A stretch of 64,000 bases of DNA from Aurifilum marmelostoma (taxonomy: Eukaryota > Ascomycota > Sordariomycetes > Diaporthales > Cryphonectriaceae): NCBI GenBank assembly GCA_027559495.1, contig JAMXSV010000026.1, forward strand, positions 1,860,001 through 1,924,000, given 5' to 3'. Under the pieces are notes generated by a model. The model searched no databases. It was not told the DNA's origin and worked only from the letters and a program-made list of their open reading frames with translations. Shown piece after piece: positions 52,276-63,771 of the stretch. How positions within the stretch are numbered: the stretch's first letter is position 1; each line of letters begins with the position of its first letter. A program made the position numbers and the translations under genes.

Positions 52276-55171
52276 ATGACCACCAGATCGCCCTTCAAGA
52301 CGACCTTCGAGCCTGAACGGGTGATACAGCCCATCTTCACCGGTGGGTCGGTCGCGCTCGACAATGGCGCAAGGATCCTGGCAACGACGCTCGGCGAGGA
52401 TGCTGTCCTGACGGATCTGGCGACGGGGAGGCAGTATGCAAAGATTGAAGGCGTTGGTCAACCCATTGCGCTCTAGACTGGCCAGGAGAACATGCTGACC
52501 CTCAGGTCTCTTGTACAGGATGATGAGTCCATCTCGACATTGACCTGTACGGTTGACCACCTCTCTCTTTTCCTGTGGCCCTCTGTCTTTCTCTGTCTCT
52601 CTGGGACGATATGATTAATGGCTAACAAGCTTCTCAGTGACCCCTTCCGCTTCCCACCTCATCGTCTGCTCTCGGTCTCTCTCCATGCGAATCTACTCCC
52701 TCAGACTCTCAGACGAGCAGGATACAATCGAGACGACACTGCTGCGCACACTCAAGCCTCACGGAACCCCGGTGGTCGTGCTAGCCGTCGACCGCACAGG
52801 CACCCTGCTCGCGACCGGTGCCGCCGACGGCAACATCAAGGTGTGGGATATACTCGGAGGCTACGTCACGCATACATTCCGAGGCCCCAGCGTCCTCGTA
52901 TCAGCCCTGCACTTCTTCGAGATAGCCTCAGGGCGGCTGGGCGAGGAACAGACAACCAGCAAGAAGAGCAAGAAGGCCAAGAGGAAAAGCGATGTCTCCA
53001 GTGACGCCAATGACACCAAGGAGGATGCGACCATCAGATTCCGCCTGGCTTCTGGCAGTCAAGATGGAAAGGTTAGGGTGTGGGACCTCCACAGGCGCGC
53101 CGTGGTTGCCGACCTCGACTCGCACGTCTCTGATGTTCAAGGGCTGGACTACTCCGCCTCGGAACATGCACTGGTCACGGCCAGCCGAGACAAGACCATG
53201 ATCTGGTGGGACGCCAAGTCGTGGACGCCCAGAAGAGTGATACCGACTCTCGAGACGATAGAGGCCGCGGGCTTCCTGGAAGACGGCAGGCTGACGTACA
53301 CGGCGGGCGCCAACGGCTGTGTGAGGCTGTGGGAGACGGAAACAGGCCGCGAGGTCACCACAGAGCAGGATGCCAAGGCCGAGACAGACTCAATAGTTGG
53401 CGCTTGCCTATGTTCCGAGAAGAACCTGCTGCTCACCGTCCAGATGGACCACACCCTCGTTTTCTACCAGATTCCCTCCGTGCGCGAGTCGCTCACGATA
53501 CCGGAGATGTCGCCACTCGAGCCCGCCAGGAGGATATCCGGCACACACGACGAGATTATCGACCTCGCATACCTCTTACCGGACCGCTCGATGATGGCAC
53601 TAGCAACCAATCTGGAAGAAGTCCGGTTGGTATCAGTGACGGAGTCGACAGGCTCGGCAGACGGAACCACGGGTACAAGGGTATACTTTGGCCAAGACGT
53701 CGGCCTTCTCCAGGGTCACGAGGATACCGTCATCACCCTCGACGTCGATTGGTCTGGACACTGGATCGCGACTGGAGCAAAAGACAACACTGCCCGCCTG
53801 TGGCGGATCGACCCGGAGAACAGCAGCTTCACCTGCTGGGCAACATTCACGGGCCATGCGGAGACGCTGGGCGCGATCGGCCTGCCAAAGACTGTTCCTC
53901 AAGAATCATCCCCAGCATATCAAGATCCGGTGAACAACCCACCACCTTTTCTGGTGACTGGGTCCCAGGACCTGACTGTGAAGAAGTGGGAGATACCTCG
54001 CCAGGCCCAGAAGAAAGCAAAGGCGCTCTTCACGAGGAAAGCACACGAGAAGGACATTAATGCGGTTGACGTGAACCCCACAGGTCAGCTCTTCGCCTCC
54101 GCCTCCCAGGACAAGACGGTGAAGGTCTGGTCTGTAGCCGAAGGCGAGGTGCAAGGCATCCTGCGCGGCCACAAGAGGGGCGTGTGGTCGGTGAAATTCG
54201 CACCCGCGAACACACCGGTGATCCAAGGCGACAAGGGGGCCGTGGCAGGGAAGGGCCTGGTTTTGACCGGCTCTGGTGACAAGACGATCAAGATATGGAG
54301 TCTCTCGGACTACACCTGTCTCAGGACTTTTGAAGGACATTCAAACAGCATCCTCAAGGTCGCATGGCTCAAGCAGCACGCAGAAGGCGACAAGTCGAAG
54401 AGGGTGCAGTTTGCCAGCGCGGCGGGCGACGGTCTGGTCAAGGTCTGGGATGCCAACAGTGGTGAGACAGAGACCACGCTGGACAACCACGAGGATCGGG
54501 TGTGGGCGCTCGCTGTGCACCCCGAGACCAACATGGTCGTCTCGGGCAGTGCAGACTCGACAGTGACCTTCTGGAAGGACACATCGTCCGAGACGCAGGC
54601 TGCGGCAGCCGAGGCGGCCACCAGGCTGGTGGAGCAGGAGCAAGAGCTCGAGAACTACATGCACACGGGCGCCTACCGCGACGCCATCGCCCTGGCGCTG
54701 CAGCTGAACCACCCGGGCAGACTGCTCAGCCTGTTCACCTCGGTGGTGACCAGCAAGACGCCAGACGAGGGCAGCCTGTGCGGTCTGAGGGCGGTAGACG
54801 AGGTCCTCGCCACGCTCTCGGACGAGCAGATCTTCCTGCTCCTTCTGCGCCTGCGCGACTGGAACACGAATGCCAGGACTGCGCCTGTGGCACAACGGAT
54901 CCTGTGGACGCTGATCAGGAGCTACCCGGCCTCCAAGTTCTCAAACCTCTCGGTCAAGGGCGCACGGGGCCAGAAGAGCCTGAAGGAGGTGCTCAATGCT
55001 CTGAAGGTGTACACAGAGAGGCATTACAGGCGCACAGAGGAGCTGGTAGACGAGAGCTTTCTGGTGGAGTATACATTACAGGAGATGGAGAACCTTGCAC
55101 CGACCCTTGAGGGGTCAGCAGGGGTGAACGGCGGGACTGCAGATGTCTTGATGCTGGATGCAGCGTCCTGA
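52276..55171 (+). CDS. UTP13: U3 snoRNP / SSU processome WD40 protein Utp13
   Basis: Subunit of the UtpB module that binds the 5' region of pre-18S rRNA in the nucleolus. Exons 52276-52452, 52519-52546 (28 nt) and 52638-55171; introns 66 and 91 nt with CTGAC and CTAAC. 912 residues. Splicing joins GRQYAKIEG - DDESISTLT - LTPSASHLIVCSRSLSMRIY. About a dozen WD40 repeats follow (e.g. GAADGNIKVWDILGG, SGSQDGKVRVWDLHRR, SASQDKTVKVWSVAEG, TGSGDKTIKIWSL, SGSADSTVTFWKD), forming two propellers. The C-terminal Utp13 helical domain (from about residue 780) includes YMHTGAYRDAIALALQLNHP and LLLRLRDWNTNARTAPVAQR. Length is somewhat above the yeast protein because of a Lys-rich insert (TTSKKSKKAKRKSD). 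Confidence 0.95.
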
Positions 55172-55704
55172 GATGATGGGAAGATGAGGAATAGATGAGC
55201 TGTAATTGATACCACACTAGAATTGAATGGGCCATGTCTTCTAGGGATGAGTGTGTATGTGGTTTTGCTCTGTGTGGTTGGCCTCTTCTTGCCATTGTTT
55301 ACAGTGACTGTGTTTCAGGGGAGAAAATGAAAGAGAAAGATTGGAATAGATTGCTGTGAAGAGAAAGTAACCTAAGGCCAATACAATAAACACTTGTGCT
55401 TGTCAGGTTGAAGCGCTGAGGATGAGAGAATGTAGGGAAGCAAGCTATGGTTGTAGCAAAAGGCGAAAGTAAAAGTGGGGTCGCCTGCAGTACTGATGGA
55501 GTAGTGAGCTTGACATGCAGAAAGTCGGTTCCATCCAACATGGACCAAATACTTTCACCATGACAACTCCACAACCACAAACAACAACGCCACACACACA
55601 ACCTTCACTGCACCCTGTCTCTCGAACTTACCCCAGCGCGTCGAATGTACCCACCCCCATCCATACCTCCAGCAAAAAAACCAACCTACCTACCAACAGT
55701 CGAA
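55172..55704. other. Intergenic: UTP13 3' end and SAD1 promoter
   Basis: 533 bases. The last 150 are a C/A-rich leader. No gene seen. Confidence 0.5.
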
Positions 55705-57407
55705 ATGTCCAAGCGATTAGCCTCCGAGGCTCTCGAGGAAGCCCTCAATGCAGACTCACCTGCCTCCAAGAAATCAAGAATAGGCGAGCCAGACAGCAGT
55801 CCTGCTGCTGACCAGGAGCAGAACGGCGACAGCACTGGTGCAAGCACACCACGCGAGAACGGCACAAGGACGAACGGGCGGCACGACGACGACGACGGCG
55901 ACGATGACGACGGGGCAGCAGACTCAGACCTCGACGACGACGACCTCGACCTCGACCTCCCCGAGGAGAAGGCGCCGATCCGCCAGTCCGCGCCGACGGC
56001 AGGCTATGACGACCTGTACCTGGACACGATAGACCGCGGGGCGCTGGACTTTGACTTTGAGAAGCTGTGCAGCATCTCGCTGTCCAACATCAACGTGTAC
56101 GCGTGCCTGGTGTGCGGCAAGTACTTCCAGGGGCGGGGGCCCAGATCACACGCCTACTTCCACGCGCTCGAGGAGAATCACCACGTCTTCATCAACATGG
56201 AGACGCAGAGGGTCTACGTGCTCCCCGAGGGCTACGAGGTCAAGAGCAGGAGCCTGGACGACATCAAGTACGTGTCGGACCCGCGCTACACAAAGGCCGA
56301 GGTGGCGGCCATCGACCGCAGCCCCAGGACGAGCCTGACCATCGGCGGCCGCGAGTACGTGCCCGGCTTCGTGGGCATGAACAACATCAAGGAGAACGAC
56401 TACCTCAACGTCGTCGTGCAGGCGCTGTCGCACGTGACCCCCCTGCGCAACTTCTTCCTGCTCGAGGACTTCAGCGGCAGCAAGTCGGAGCTGGCCCGGC
56501 GGACGAGCATCCTGTTCCGCAAGATCTGGAACCCGCGCGCCTTCAAGTCGCACGTCAGCCCCCACGAGCTGCTCCAGGAGGTCTCGCTGCGCTCCAGCAA
56601 GCGCTTCACCCTGACCCAGCAGTCGGACCCCGTCGAGTTCCTGTCGTGGTTCCTCAACAACCTCCACCTCGGCCTCGGCGGCAGCAAGACCAGGCCCGGC
56701 TCCAGCATGGTGCAGCGCGTCTTCCAGGGCAGGCTCAAGGTCGAGTCCCAGGCCATCACCGCAAAGGCCGACGTCGGCGACCGCCTGCGCTTCGAGGAGG
56801 CCGCCGAGGTCAAGGTCGACGCCACCCGCTTCCTCCTGCTCACCCTCGACCTGCCCCCCCGCCCCGCTCTTCCAGGACGAGCAGCAGCGCAACATCATCC
56901 CCCAGGTCGCCCTGACCACCATCCTCTCAAAGTACGACGGCCGCTCCGCCCAGGAGCACCTCGCCCACCGCCGCCGCTACCGCCTCATGCACCCCCCTGC
57001 CCCCCTACCTCATCTTCCACATCAAGCGCTTCAGCCAGAACAAGTTCGTCTCGGAGCGCAACCCCACCATCGTCACCTTTAACGCGCGCGACCTCGACGT
57101 CTCCCCCTACGTCGAGCCCGACGCCGCCGCCGCCCACCCCGCCGGAGAGCCCATCTGGTACGACCTCGTGGCCAACGTGGTGCACGAGGCCGTCCGCCTG
57201 CGCGAGGACGTCGCCGACACGGGCGAGGAGCGCAAGACCTGGAAGGTCCAGCTGCTCGACAAGGCCAGGGCCGAGTGGGTCGTGTGCCAGGACCTGTTTG
57301 TCGACAAGATCCAGCGGGAGCTGTTGTGCATGGGCGAGTCGTACCTGCAGGTATGGGAGAGGAGGAGGGACCCCGGCGGCAGGGCGAAGAAGGGCGGCAG
57401 GGCGTGA
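55705..57407 (+). CDS. SAD1: Sad1/USP39 tri-snRNP-associated inactive ubiquitin protease (frame disturbed)
   Basis: Spliceosomal factor that helps tri-snRNP join the pre-spliceosome. Starts MSKRLASEALEEALNADSPA, then an Asp-rich stretch (about 70-85). A UBP-type zinc finger follows (NVYACLVCGKYFQGRG, SHAYFHALEENHHVFINMET), then a USP fold beginning FVGMNNIKENDYLNVVVQAL, where the catalytic Cys box of active USPs is replaced, as in the family. The frame breaks at C7 (56854-56860). Removing one C restores LPPAPLFQDEQQRNIIPQVA. It breaks again at the C runs 56992-57005, where removing one C restores MHPLPPYLIFHIKRFSQNKF. Then it reads to the TGA at 57407. Corrected length 566, no intron. Both shifts are +1 in C runs, so assembly error is the likely cause. 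Confidence 0.9.
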
Positions 57408-58249
57408 TCGGGGCACCCCGAGCGAGTTTTGTCGTAAAATAATGTGTAGTCAGACGAAAATAAGAAAAAAAAATAAGAATCCAAGCCAAACTACGCTTTG
57501 GGAATCCTTTCCAGGCTGTCCAAGTGCCGTCGGGCCTCGAGAATAGAAGCACGCACGTGTGAACTGTGTGTCTGTGGTAGCTGGAAACAGGATGTGCAGT
57601 GAGAAGGAGAGTTTGACTCAATATGAGAGAGACTCTTTAAGAGGAGACGTAAGTGCTAGACGTCGACAGCTCCAACACAACATATCAATAACAATAAAAT
57701 ACTCATCGTCCAGCAGTTGATCTTACACACGCCAAACTGCTGTGCAGGTAGGAAGACATATTCGCTGGGAACAAAGTTCAGTTATTGATTTGCAATCCGA
57801 CATATTCAGACCGATCAAATATAGCCCCGTGTGCTATCAGCGGGCCTCACGCCACACGAAAAAATAGCTGCGAGCATCTGGCTCATGACAGAATCTTCCC
57901 AACATACTACCAGCCCCTGAAGGAGCAGTCAGCACTCATCCACGGCTTTACAATCGTACAATCCAGTTTAGATCCATCCGGATCATCATCACTCAACCCC
58001 GAGTGTCCCTAACTTTTCCTCTTTCCTCCCCTGCCGACTGAGTAATTCGAAGTACAAGCAAGTGGCGTGTGTTTAGGTCTTGTTGGCTGTTTCTCTCTTG
58101 GGATTTTCTCACGACACCCTTTGGCCTAATCAAGAATGAGACTTCTTTGGCGTCTCGTCGGTGCTTTCGAGCCCTCGCAGACGCCCAGAACGAGACCAGA
58201 CAGCCCGAGGTGACAAGGGTGGCAGGGTTGGCTCTCGGACAGGTCCACG
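57408..58249. other. Convergent region between SAD1 and eIF4E2, 0.84 kb
   Basis: 3' untranslated regions; no gene seen. A minus-strand exon extending eIF4E2 below 58250 cannot be excluded, because GTGAGT occurs in its last codons. Confidence 0.45.
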
Positions 58250-59471
58250 CTATGACACCTGAGAGGGCTGAGCCGACTCACTGCTGTTCCCCTGGTGCTG
58301 TCGTTGGTTCTGCGGCTTCCGGTGCTGGTTGGCCTTCTCCTTGCGAGACTCCTCAATTGTGATGCGCTGCTGGATGCTGTCCTCGTGCACCTTCCACTCG
58401 ATCTTGGTGTTGGACGGGAACTCCATGACACGCTTGAAGGTCTCCCTAGAACAAGAACAAGTGTTGTGTTAGCAATGGCTCGCCATCTTCTCGATCTTTT
58501 TCAAATAGAGAGAAAAAAGATCATGGCTCCTCTGGTTCCTCTTACCTGATTCGGAGGACCTTGCCCTGACTGGTAGCCGTCCAGATGCTGATGATATCTT
58601 CGCCGTTGCGGACACTCACGACAGCGCCACAGATCTCCTCACCAGCATCGCCGAACTGGTCACCAATCAGGGCCATCATCAGCTTCTCCCAATACCGATC
58701 AGCAACCCCCCTTCTTGAGGCGCACGACCCACTTGCCGCCCTTCCTGTTCTCCTCGTCCTCCCATATGGGCCGGATGCCCTTCTTGAAGATGTGGTAGTC
58801 AGAGACTGGAGACAGGGTCGAGGGGCGGCCCAGGTGTTGATAGACGGCCCAGAACTGCTCGGCAGTGGAGACCTCGGCCATACCATGGACGGTATCCTCG
58901 TAGGGGATCGAGACGTTCTTTGGGATTGGCGGCCGGAACCAGAAGGACCAGCTGGTCCGTAACGGGTGCTGGGCGGCCGGGTCGCCACTCTTCCCACTCT
59001 TGCCAGCACTGGCGCCAGCAGCAGCTGGTCTGTCACTGCTGTCTGCGCCAGGCTTGGACGAGCCTCCATTGGTGCTGTCCCTTGGCACCTTGTCAGCGCC
59101 CGGGGTCTTCAGGGCCATGTCGAACGGGTTTCCAGGTGACTTGGGGGTCTTGGAGGACCCAAAGGCCGAGAAGGCCCCAGTGCCTAGCCCAAAGGATGCA
59201 CCACCAGGTGATGCGAGACCACCACCTGCCGAGGTTGGTATGGAGTTGAAGGGGTTCTTGCCCCCATGCGATGAGCTGTCACCGCCGAATCGCTTGGAGA
59301 AGGAGGCATTCCGATCACCTTGGCCGGAGCCTGAGGTGGTTGAGAGGGAGAGTTTGTTGGTACTGAGCATAACACAAAGAATATTAGTCCATGTCACTGC
59401 AGGACCAGAATGGGGCAGGGGGGTTGGGACTCGACATACTTGGTGCGGCGACTCCATAGATTGCTGTCCAT
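58250..59471 (-). CDS. eIF4E family protein, class II (eIF4E2/4E-HP type), frame disturbed
   Basis: mRNA cap-binding protein of the class linked to translational control. Exons on the minus strand: 59471-59440, 59362-58546 and 58445-58250; introns 77 and 100 nt. Start MDSNLWSRRTNTNKLSLSTT, then a ~130-residue Ser/Gly/Pro-rich disordered N-terminus (FGGDSSSHGGKNPFNS). The eIF4E fold runs from LRTSWSFWFRPP through AEQFWAVYQHLGRPS, YHIFKKGIRPIWEDEENRKG, GKWVVRLKKG, and EEICGAVVSVRNGEDIISIW. YHIFKKGI carries no Trp at the first cap-stacking position, as in class II, while the second Trp (PIWEDEE) is kept. C6 at 58706-58711 (plus strand) holds one base too many; with five the frame runs KKGVADRYWEKLMMALIGD to the end. 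347 residues corrected. C-terminus QGNSSESAQPSQVS is Gln-rich; the last few codons are uncertain. Confidence 0.9.
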
Positions 59472-61452
59472 TACCACTGATGAAAGAATGACGAGGCAGA
59501 TTGCCTTTGAAGTTGCAATGGGAGAGGTAAGGAAGGAGTCCTCAAAGCAGTGTTTGAAGCTCTTCAGAATCCGAGGCTACCCAAGGCAAATTCTTGGTGG
59601 GAACCAGCTTTTTCGAGACTGGGTCTCCAGCAAGGTTTGGTCCTTTCCAAGTACACACTTGAAAGTCACGCTGTGTGGGGAGGCAGAGGCCAAGGAAGTA
59701 GAAAAGATGTCCTGGAGTCGGATCCGACCTGCTGGTGGTAGTGTTGCCAGGGGGAGTCGCGGTTGAAGGGCAACAAGGTCAGGTACAAAGCAGGGTGCGA
59801 CAGGTGCAGAGGTGGTCCCTGTTCAAGAACTTGAAGTTGCTCCCAGCAGTTCAATTGCCCTGTGCCCAGAACAGAAATTGACTGCAGCAGAGAGGATGCG
59901 CGTGCTGCAGGGGTCCAAGAGAGCTGGTATGTTGTTGAAGCAGACGCGGTTGGGGGCACTTGGGTCGCAGAAAGATGTGGCGTTGAAGATCGAAGTGGTG
60001 GGGTGAAGTGGTGGCGGTGGGATGGAATTCCAGACGCGAAGGTGGGTAGGTGGGCAAGTCCAGGTTGTAGAAAGTTAAAAAGGGCCGCTGGAATGCTCTT
60101 GAAAGATGCTTGATAAGTTTTTCTGATTGAGGATGTTGAATTCGACCCAGGAGGGGAGCTGTTGTTTGAGTGACTAGAGGTGGCGCAAGGTGTGACGACG
60201 ATGATGGTGAGAGGTCAAGTTGGGGTTGAGGGTGGTGGACGAACCCAGCATCAAAATGTGACAGCGTCAAGAGAAAAGTCTCTGCCAGTGGCTGCACCCA
60301 CCCCAGGGCCTGGGATGCACTGGCTTCTGCCGTGTGCTGGTGGTGGCACCTCTGGAGGAACTTGGCCGCGCGGGCAGGGGGGGAGGGCCGGTGTGTGGTT
60401 GCAGGTGCAGTACAGTGCAGTGCAGCCCAGCCTAGCGTGCTGCAGGCCTTGTGGTGAGGCGATGGGGCTGCTGTAGCATCTTCCCCACAGCATGTCCATC
60501 CTGCTGTGCCATGTAGGAGCAGCGCTGCTGTGCCTGACCCGTGCTTGAATGCTGTGGGGCTCTTTTCCTAGTCATGTCATCATGTCAGCCAGGTACTTGT
60601 GCTGCATGAACATGCCTTTTGCCGTCTCATAGTGATCTTTTTTTCCTTTTTTTTATTTTTTTTTTTTTTTTTTTTTTTACATAGGACAATACATAGTACA
60701 TACTATCTCAGTTTCTACAATATCATGAGCCAGCAGCAGATTTATGGCCCAGCAGTATGAGCCAGAGCAACCTTGTGATGGAGGGAAGAAAAAAGAAAGA
60801 ATAAAAAGCCGGAAGTACCGATAGACCATCTGCATATGTCTCACTGCCAATAATAGAATTATCTCAACACTCTATTCAATGAAATACAATCATGTTCTCC
60901 TCCCAGCAGTCTTGGTTGATACAGGAGATGCCTTCCATCTCGTCATTTGTATGTGTGTACTCACTGCCTGAAGTACTGAAGTACTGACTATGTAGTACTG
61001 TACCAATATAGTGGGTGGGTACTTGTGTACTTCTGCTGTAGCTCGGCCCTCTATCTTATCGCAGCTCCCGCATGCGACCCTTACTGTACCTGGCCCGAGT
61101 CTGCCCCTCCATCTCCGACACAGAAAGTGCTTCCTCAAGTTGACTCATCTTTCTCTTGTTCAAGACCACCCACCTGCCCATCTCGTTCAATTTGCCTCAC
61201 AACAACGAGACATTGGTCTCGAAACAAAGACTGTTATCTGAAGGCTATAAAAAAAAACAAAGCCTTTAAGATCTAGGCTCTTTGAACCAGAAACAGATCA
61301 CCTGTGGCCTGACCTCGAGTGCCCCACCTTACGTCTTTTCTGAGGTGGATCTCAGCTTCTCTAGACTGCACCCTCTCTCTTCCTCATCACGAGGGTGTAT
61401 CACTGATTCCAAACCCTCGTTCTGATTACTTCGAATCCTTCCATCCCTCAAC
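59472..61452. promoter_or_regulatory. Divergent region between eIF4E2 and MetRS, 2 kb
   Basis: Contains the leaders of both genes. Poly-T stretch at about 60647-60678 and a GTAC-rich tract at 60957-61031. A minus-strand open frame (59851-60297) lies in probable eIF4E2 leader and lacks protein-like features. Confidence 0.5.
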
Positions 61453-63570
61453 ATGGCCACTGATAACCCCATCCTGCCTGTCGAGGGCAAAAGGAACGTG
61501 CTCGTCACCAGCGCCCTGCCCTATGTCAACAACGTTCCTCATCTTGGCAATGTCATTGGCAGCGTCTTGTCCGCAGACGTCTACTCGCGCTGGTGTAAGG
61601 CTCGTGGTTTTCAGACCCTGTTTGTCTGTGGCTCGGACGAGTACGGCACCGCCACCGAGACCAAGGCCCTCGCTGAGGGCGTCACCCCCGAGGAGCTGTG
61701 CAAAAAGTACCATGCCGTTCACAAGGGCATCTACGACTGGTTCGACATCAACTTCGACATCTTTGGCCGCACGCCCACCGAGCACCAGACCCGCATCACA
61801 CAGGAGATCTTCCGCAAGCTGTGGGAGAATGGCTTCATCATGGAGCGCGAGGAGGTCCAGCCCTTCTGCCCTCACCCGGACCACCAGTCCTTCCTGGCCG
61901 ACAGGTTCATCGAGGGAGAGTGCTCCATCTGCCACAAGCCAGGCGCCAGAGGTGATCAGTGTGACGACTGCGGCAGGCTCATGGACCCCTATCAGCCAGA
62001 GTCCGAGGCCGGAGCTACGGACGGAGGTCTTTCCAAGGGGGTGGGCTGGCTCGTGAACCCCCACTGCAAGGTCGACAACACCGTCCCCGAGAGGAGAAAG
62101 ACGAAGCACATGTACCTCCGCCTGGACCTGCTCGAGGGAGAGCTCAAGGAGTGGTTCCACAAGGCCAGCAAGGACGGCGTCTGGAGCGCCAACAGCATCG
62201 AGATCACAGATTCCTGGATCAACAGGGGGCTCAACCCTCGAGCCATCACTCGCGATCTGAGATGGGGCACGCCTATCAACAAGGACATTACCGGCCTGGA
62301 TCAGGACATCTACGCCAGCAAGGTCTTTTATGTCTGGTTCGACGCCTGCATCGGCTACGTCTCGATAACCGCCAATTACACCGACGGCAAGAACCTGGAT
62401 GGGAAGCTGTGGGAGAAGTGGTGGAAGTCTGACGACGTGGAGCTGGTCCAGTTCATGGGCAAGGACAATGTCCAGTGAGTGACAGCCCCCCATCAATTTA
62501 CCCCGGCGGTGCGCAGACCCTGGAGCTGACCGCCCCCGTTCCCTAGGTTTCACTCGGTCATGTTCCCAAGCTCGCAGATCGGCACCAGAGATCCATGGAC
62601 CAAGGTGCACAAGCTGTCCACGACCGAGTGGCTCCAGTATGAGGATGTCAAGTTCAGCAAGTCCAAGGGCATCGGCGTCTTTGGCAACAACGCCAAGGAT
62701 ACCGGAATCCAGCCCGACATCTGGAGGTATTACCTGCTGTCGCGGCGCCCAGAGACGAGCGACAGCAAGTTCAGCTGGAACGAGTTCGTGGACGGCAACA
62801 ACAACGATCTCCTCAAGAACCTCGGCAACTTCAACCAGCGGGTGCAAAAGTTCTGCCAGGCAAAGTACGAGTCCACCGTCCCCGACTACACCAAGTACAC
62901 CTCGGAGAGCCTCGACGCGTACGTCAAGGAGGTCAACGCCCTGCTCAAGGAGTACAACGACTACATGGAGGGCACCAGGCTGCGCGACGGCCTGAGGATC
63001 ATCCTCTCCATCTCCGCCGTGGGCAACAAGCTCCTCCAGGACAACAAGCTCGACAACCGCCTGCTCACCGAGGAGCCCGACCGCTGCGCCGCCGTCATCG
63101 GCTACGCCCTCAACCACCTGCAGCTCCTCGCCTCCATCGTCGCGCCCTACATGCCCGCGACGAGCAAGGCCATGTTCGAGCAGCTCGGCCAGGAGCCCCA
63201 GCCTGCCATCCCCGACGGGTGGTCCGCAGACGCCCTCAAGCCCGGCCACAAGCTCGGCACGCCACAGCTCCTGTTCACGCAGATCCCCGCCGCCAAGGTC
63301 GACGAGTGGCGCGAGGCCTACGGTGGCGAGGAGGCGCGCAAGGAGAAGGAGGCCCTCGCCAGGGCGGCCGAGGAGAAGCGGCTCAAGAAGCTCAAGGACA
63401 AGGAGAAGAAGAAGGCCAAGAAGGCGGCGGCGGCAGCGACGACGACGACGACGACCAAGACCACTGAGGCGGGTGCTGGTGTTGAGGCGGAGGAGAAGAG
63501 GGAGGTGGCGGACCCGGCGATAGAGCAGGTCACGGAGGCGATTGCAAAGGCCGATGTCCACACGTCTTGA
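61453..63570 (+). CDS. MES1: Methionyl-tRNA synthetase, cytosolic
   Basis: Charges initiator and elongator tRNA-Met. Exons 61453-62474 and 62547-63570, intron 72 nt (GTGAGT...CTAG), 681 residues. Class I signature HLGN at residues 30-33 (NNVPHLGNVIGSVL). The zinc-knuckle insert has Cys pairs (ECSICHKPGARGDQCDDCGR). The connective peptide and WVNPHCK-type segment (GWLVNPHCKVDN) are present, and the KMSKS loop reads KFSKSKGIGVF at ~375. The anticodon-binding helices follow (NEFVDGNNNDLLKNLGNFNQ). The C-terminus is an Ala/Lys/Thr-rich tail (KKAKKAAAAATTTTTTK), no EMAP domain. The intron splits Gln in DNVQFHSVMFPSS. A 711-codon antisense open frame is a by-product of codon bias. Confidence 0.96.
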
Positions 63571-63771
63571 AGCCCACTAGATAGAGAAATAGAGAGTTGC
63601 AAGAAAGACAATAAAAGAAGGGCCTTTTTGTCTCATGTTGCATTCGAGATATTCATCGTGGGGTGTTCTGAACGGGTATAGGATTGATTGCTCCTTATTA
63701 TTATTTTTTTAATTTTTTTTAGAACATTTATATGTGCAGATACAGGAGTCATATACGAGCATGCATTCCGG

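Noticed and set aside
59851..60297. 148-codon minus-strand frame before eIF4E2
   Set aside because: His/Pro/Ser/Leu-rich translation of pyrimidine-rich leader; no domain.
61426..63561. 711-codon open frame antisense to MetRS
   Set aside because: It mirrors the exons and intron of a clearly conserved gene; codons ending in C/G on the sense strand avoid stops on the other strand. The product is Leu/Val/Gly/Arg-rich without domains.
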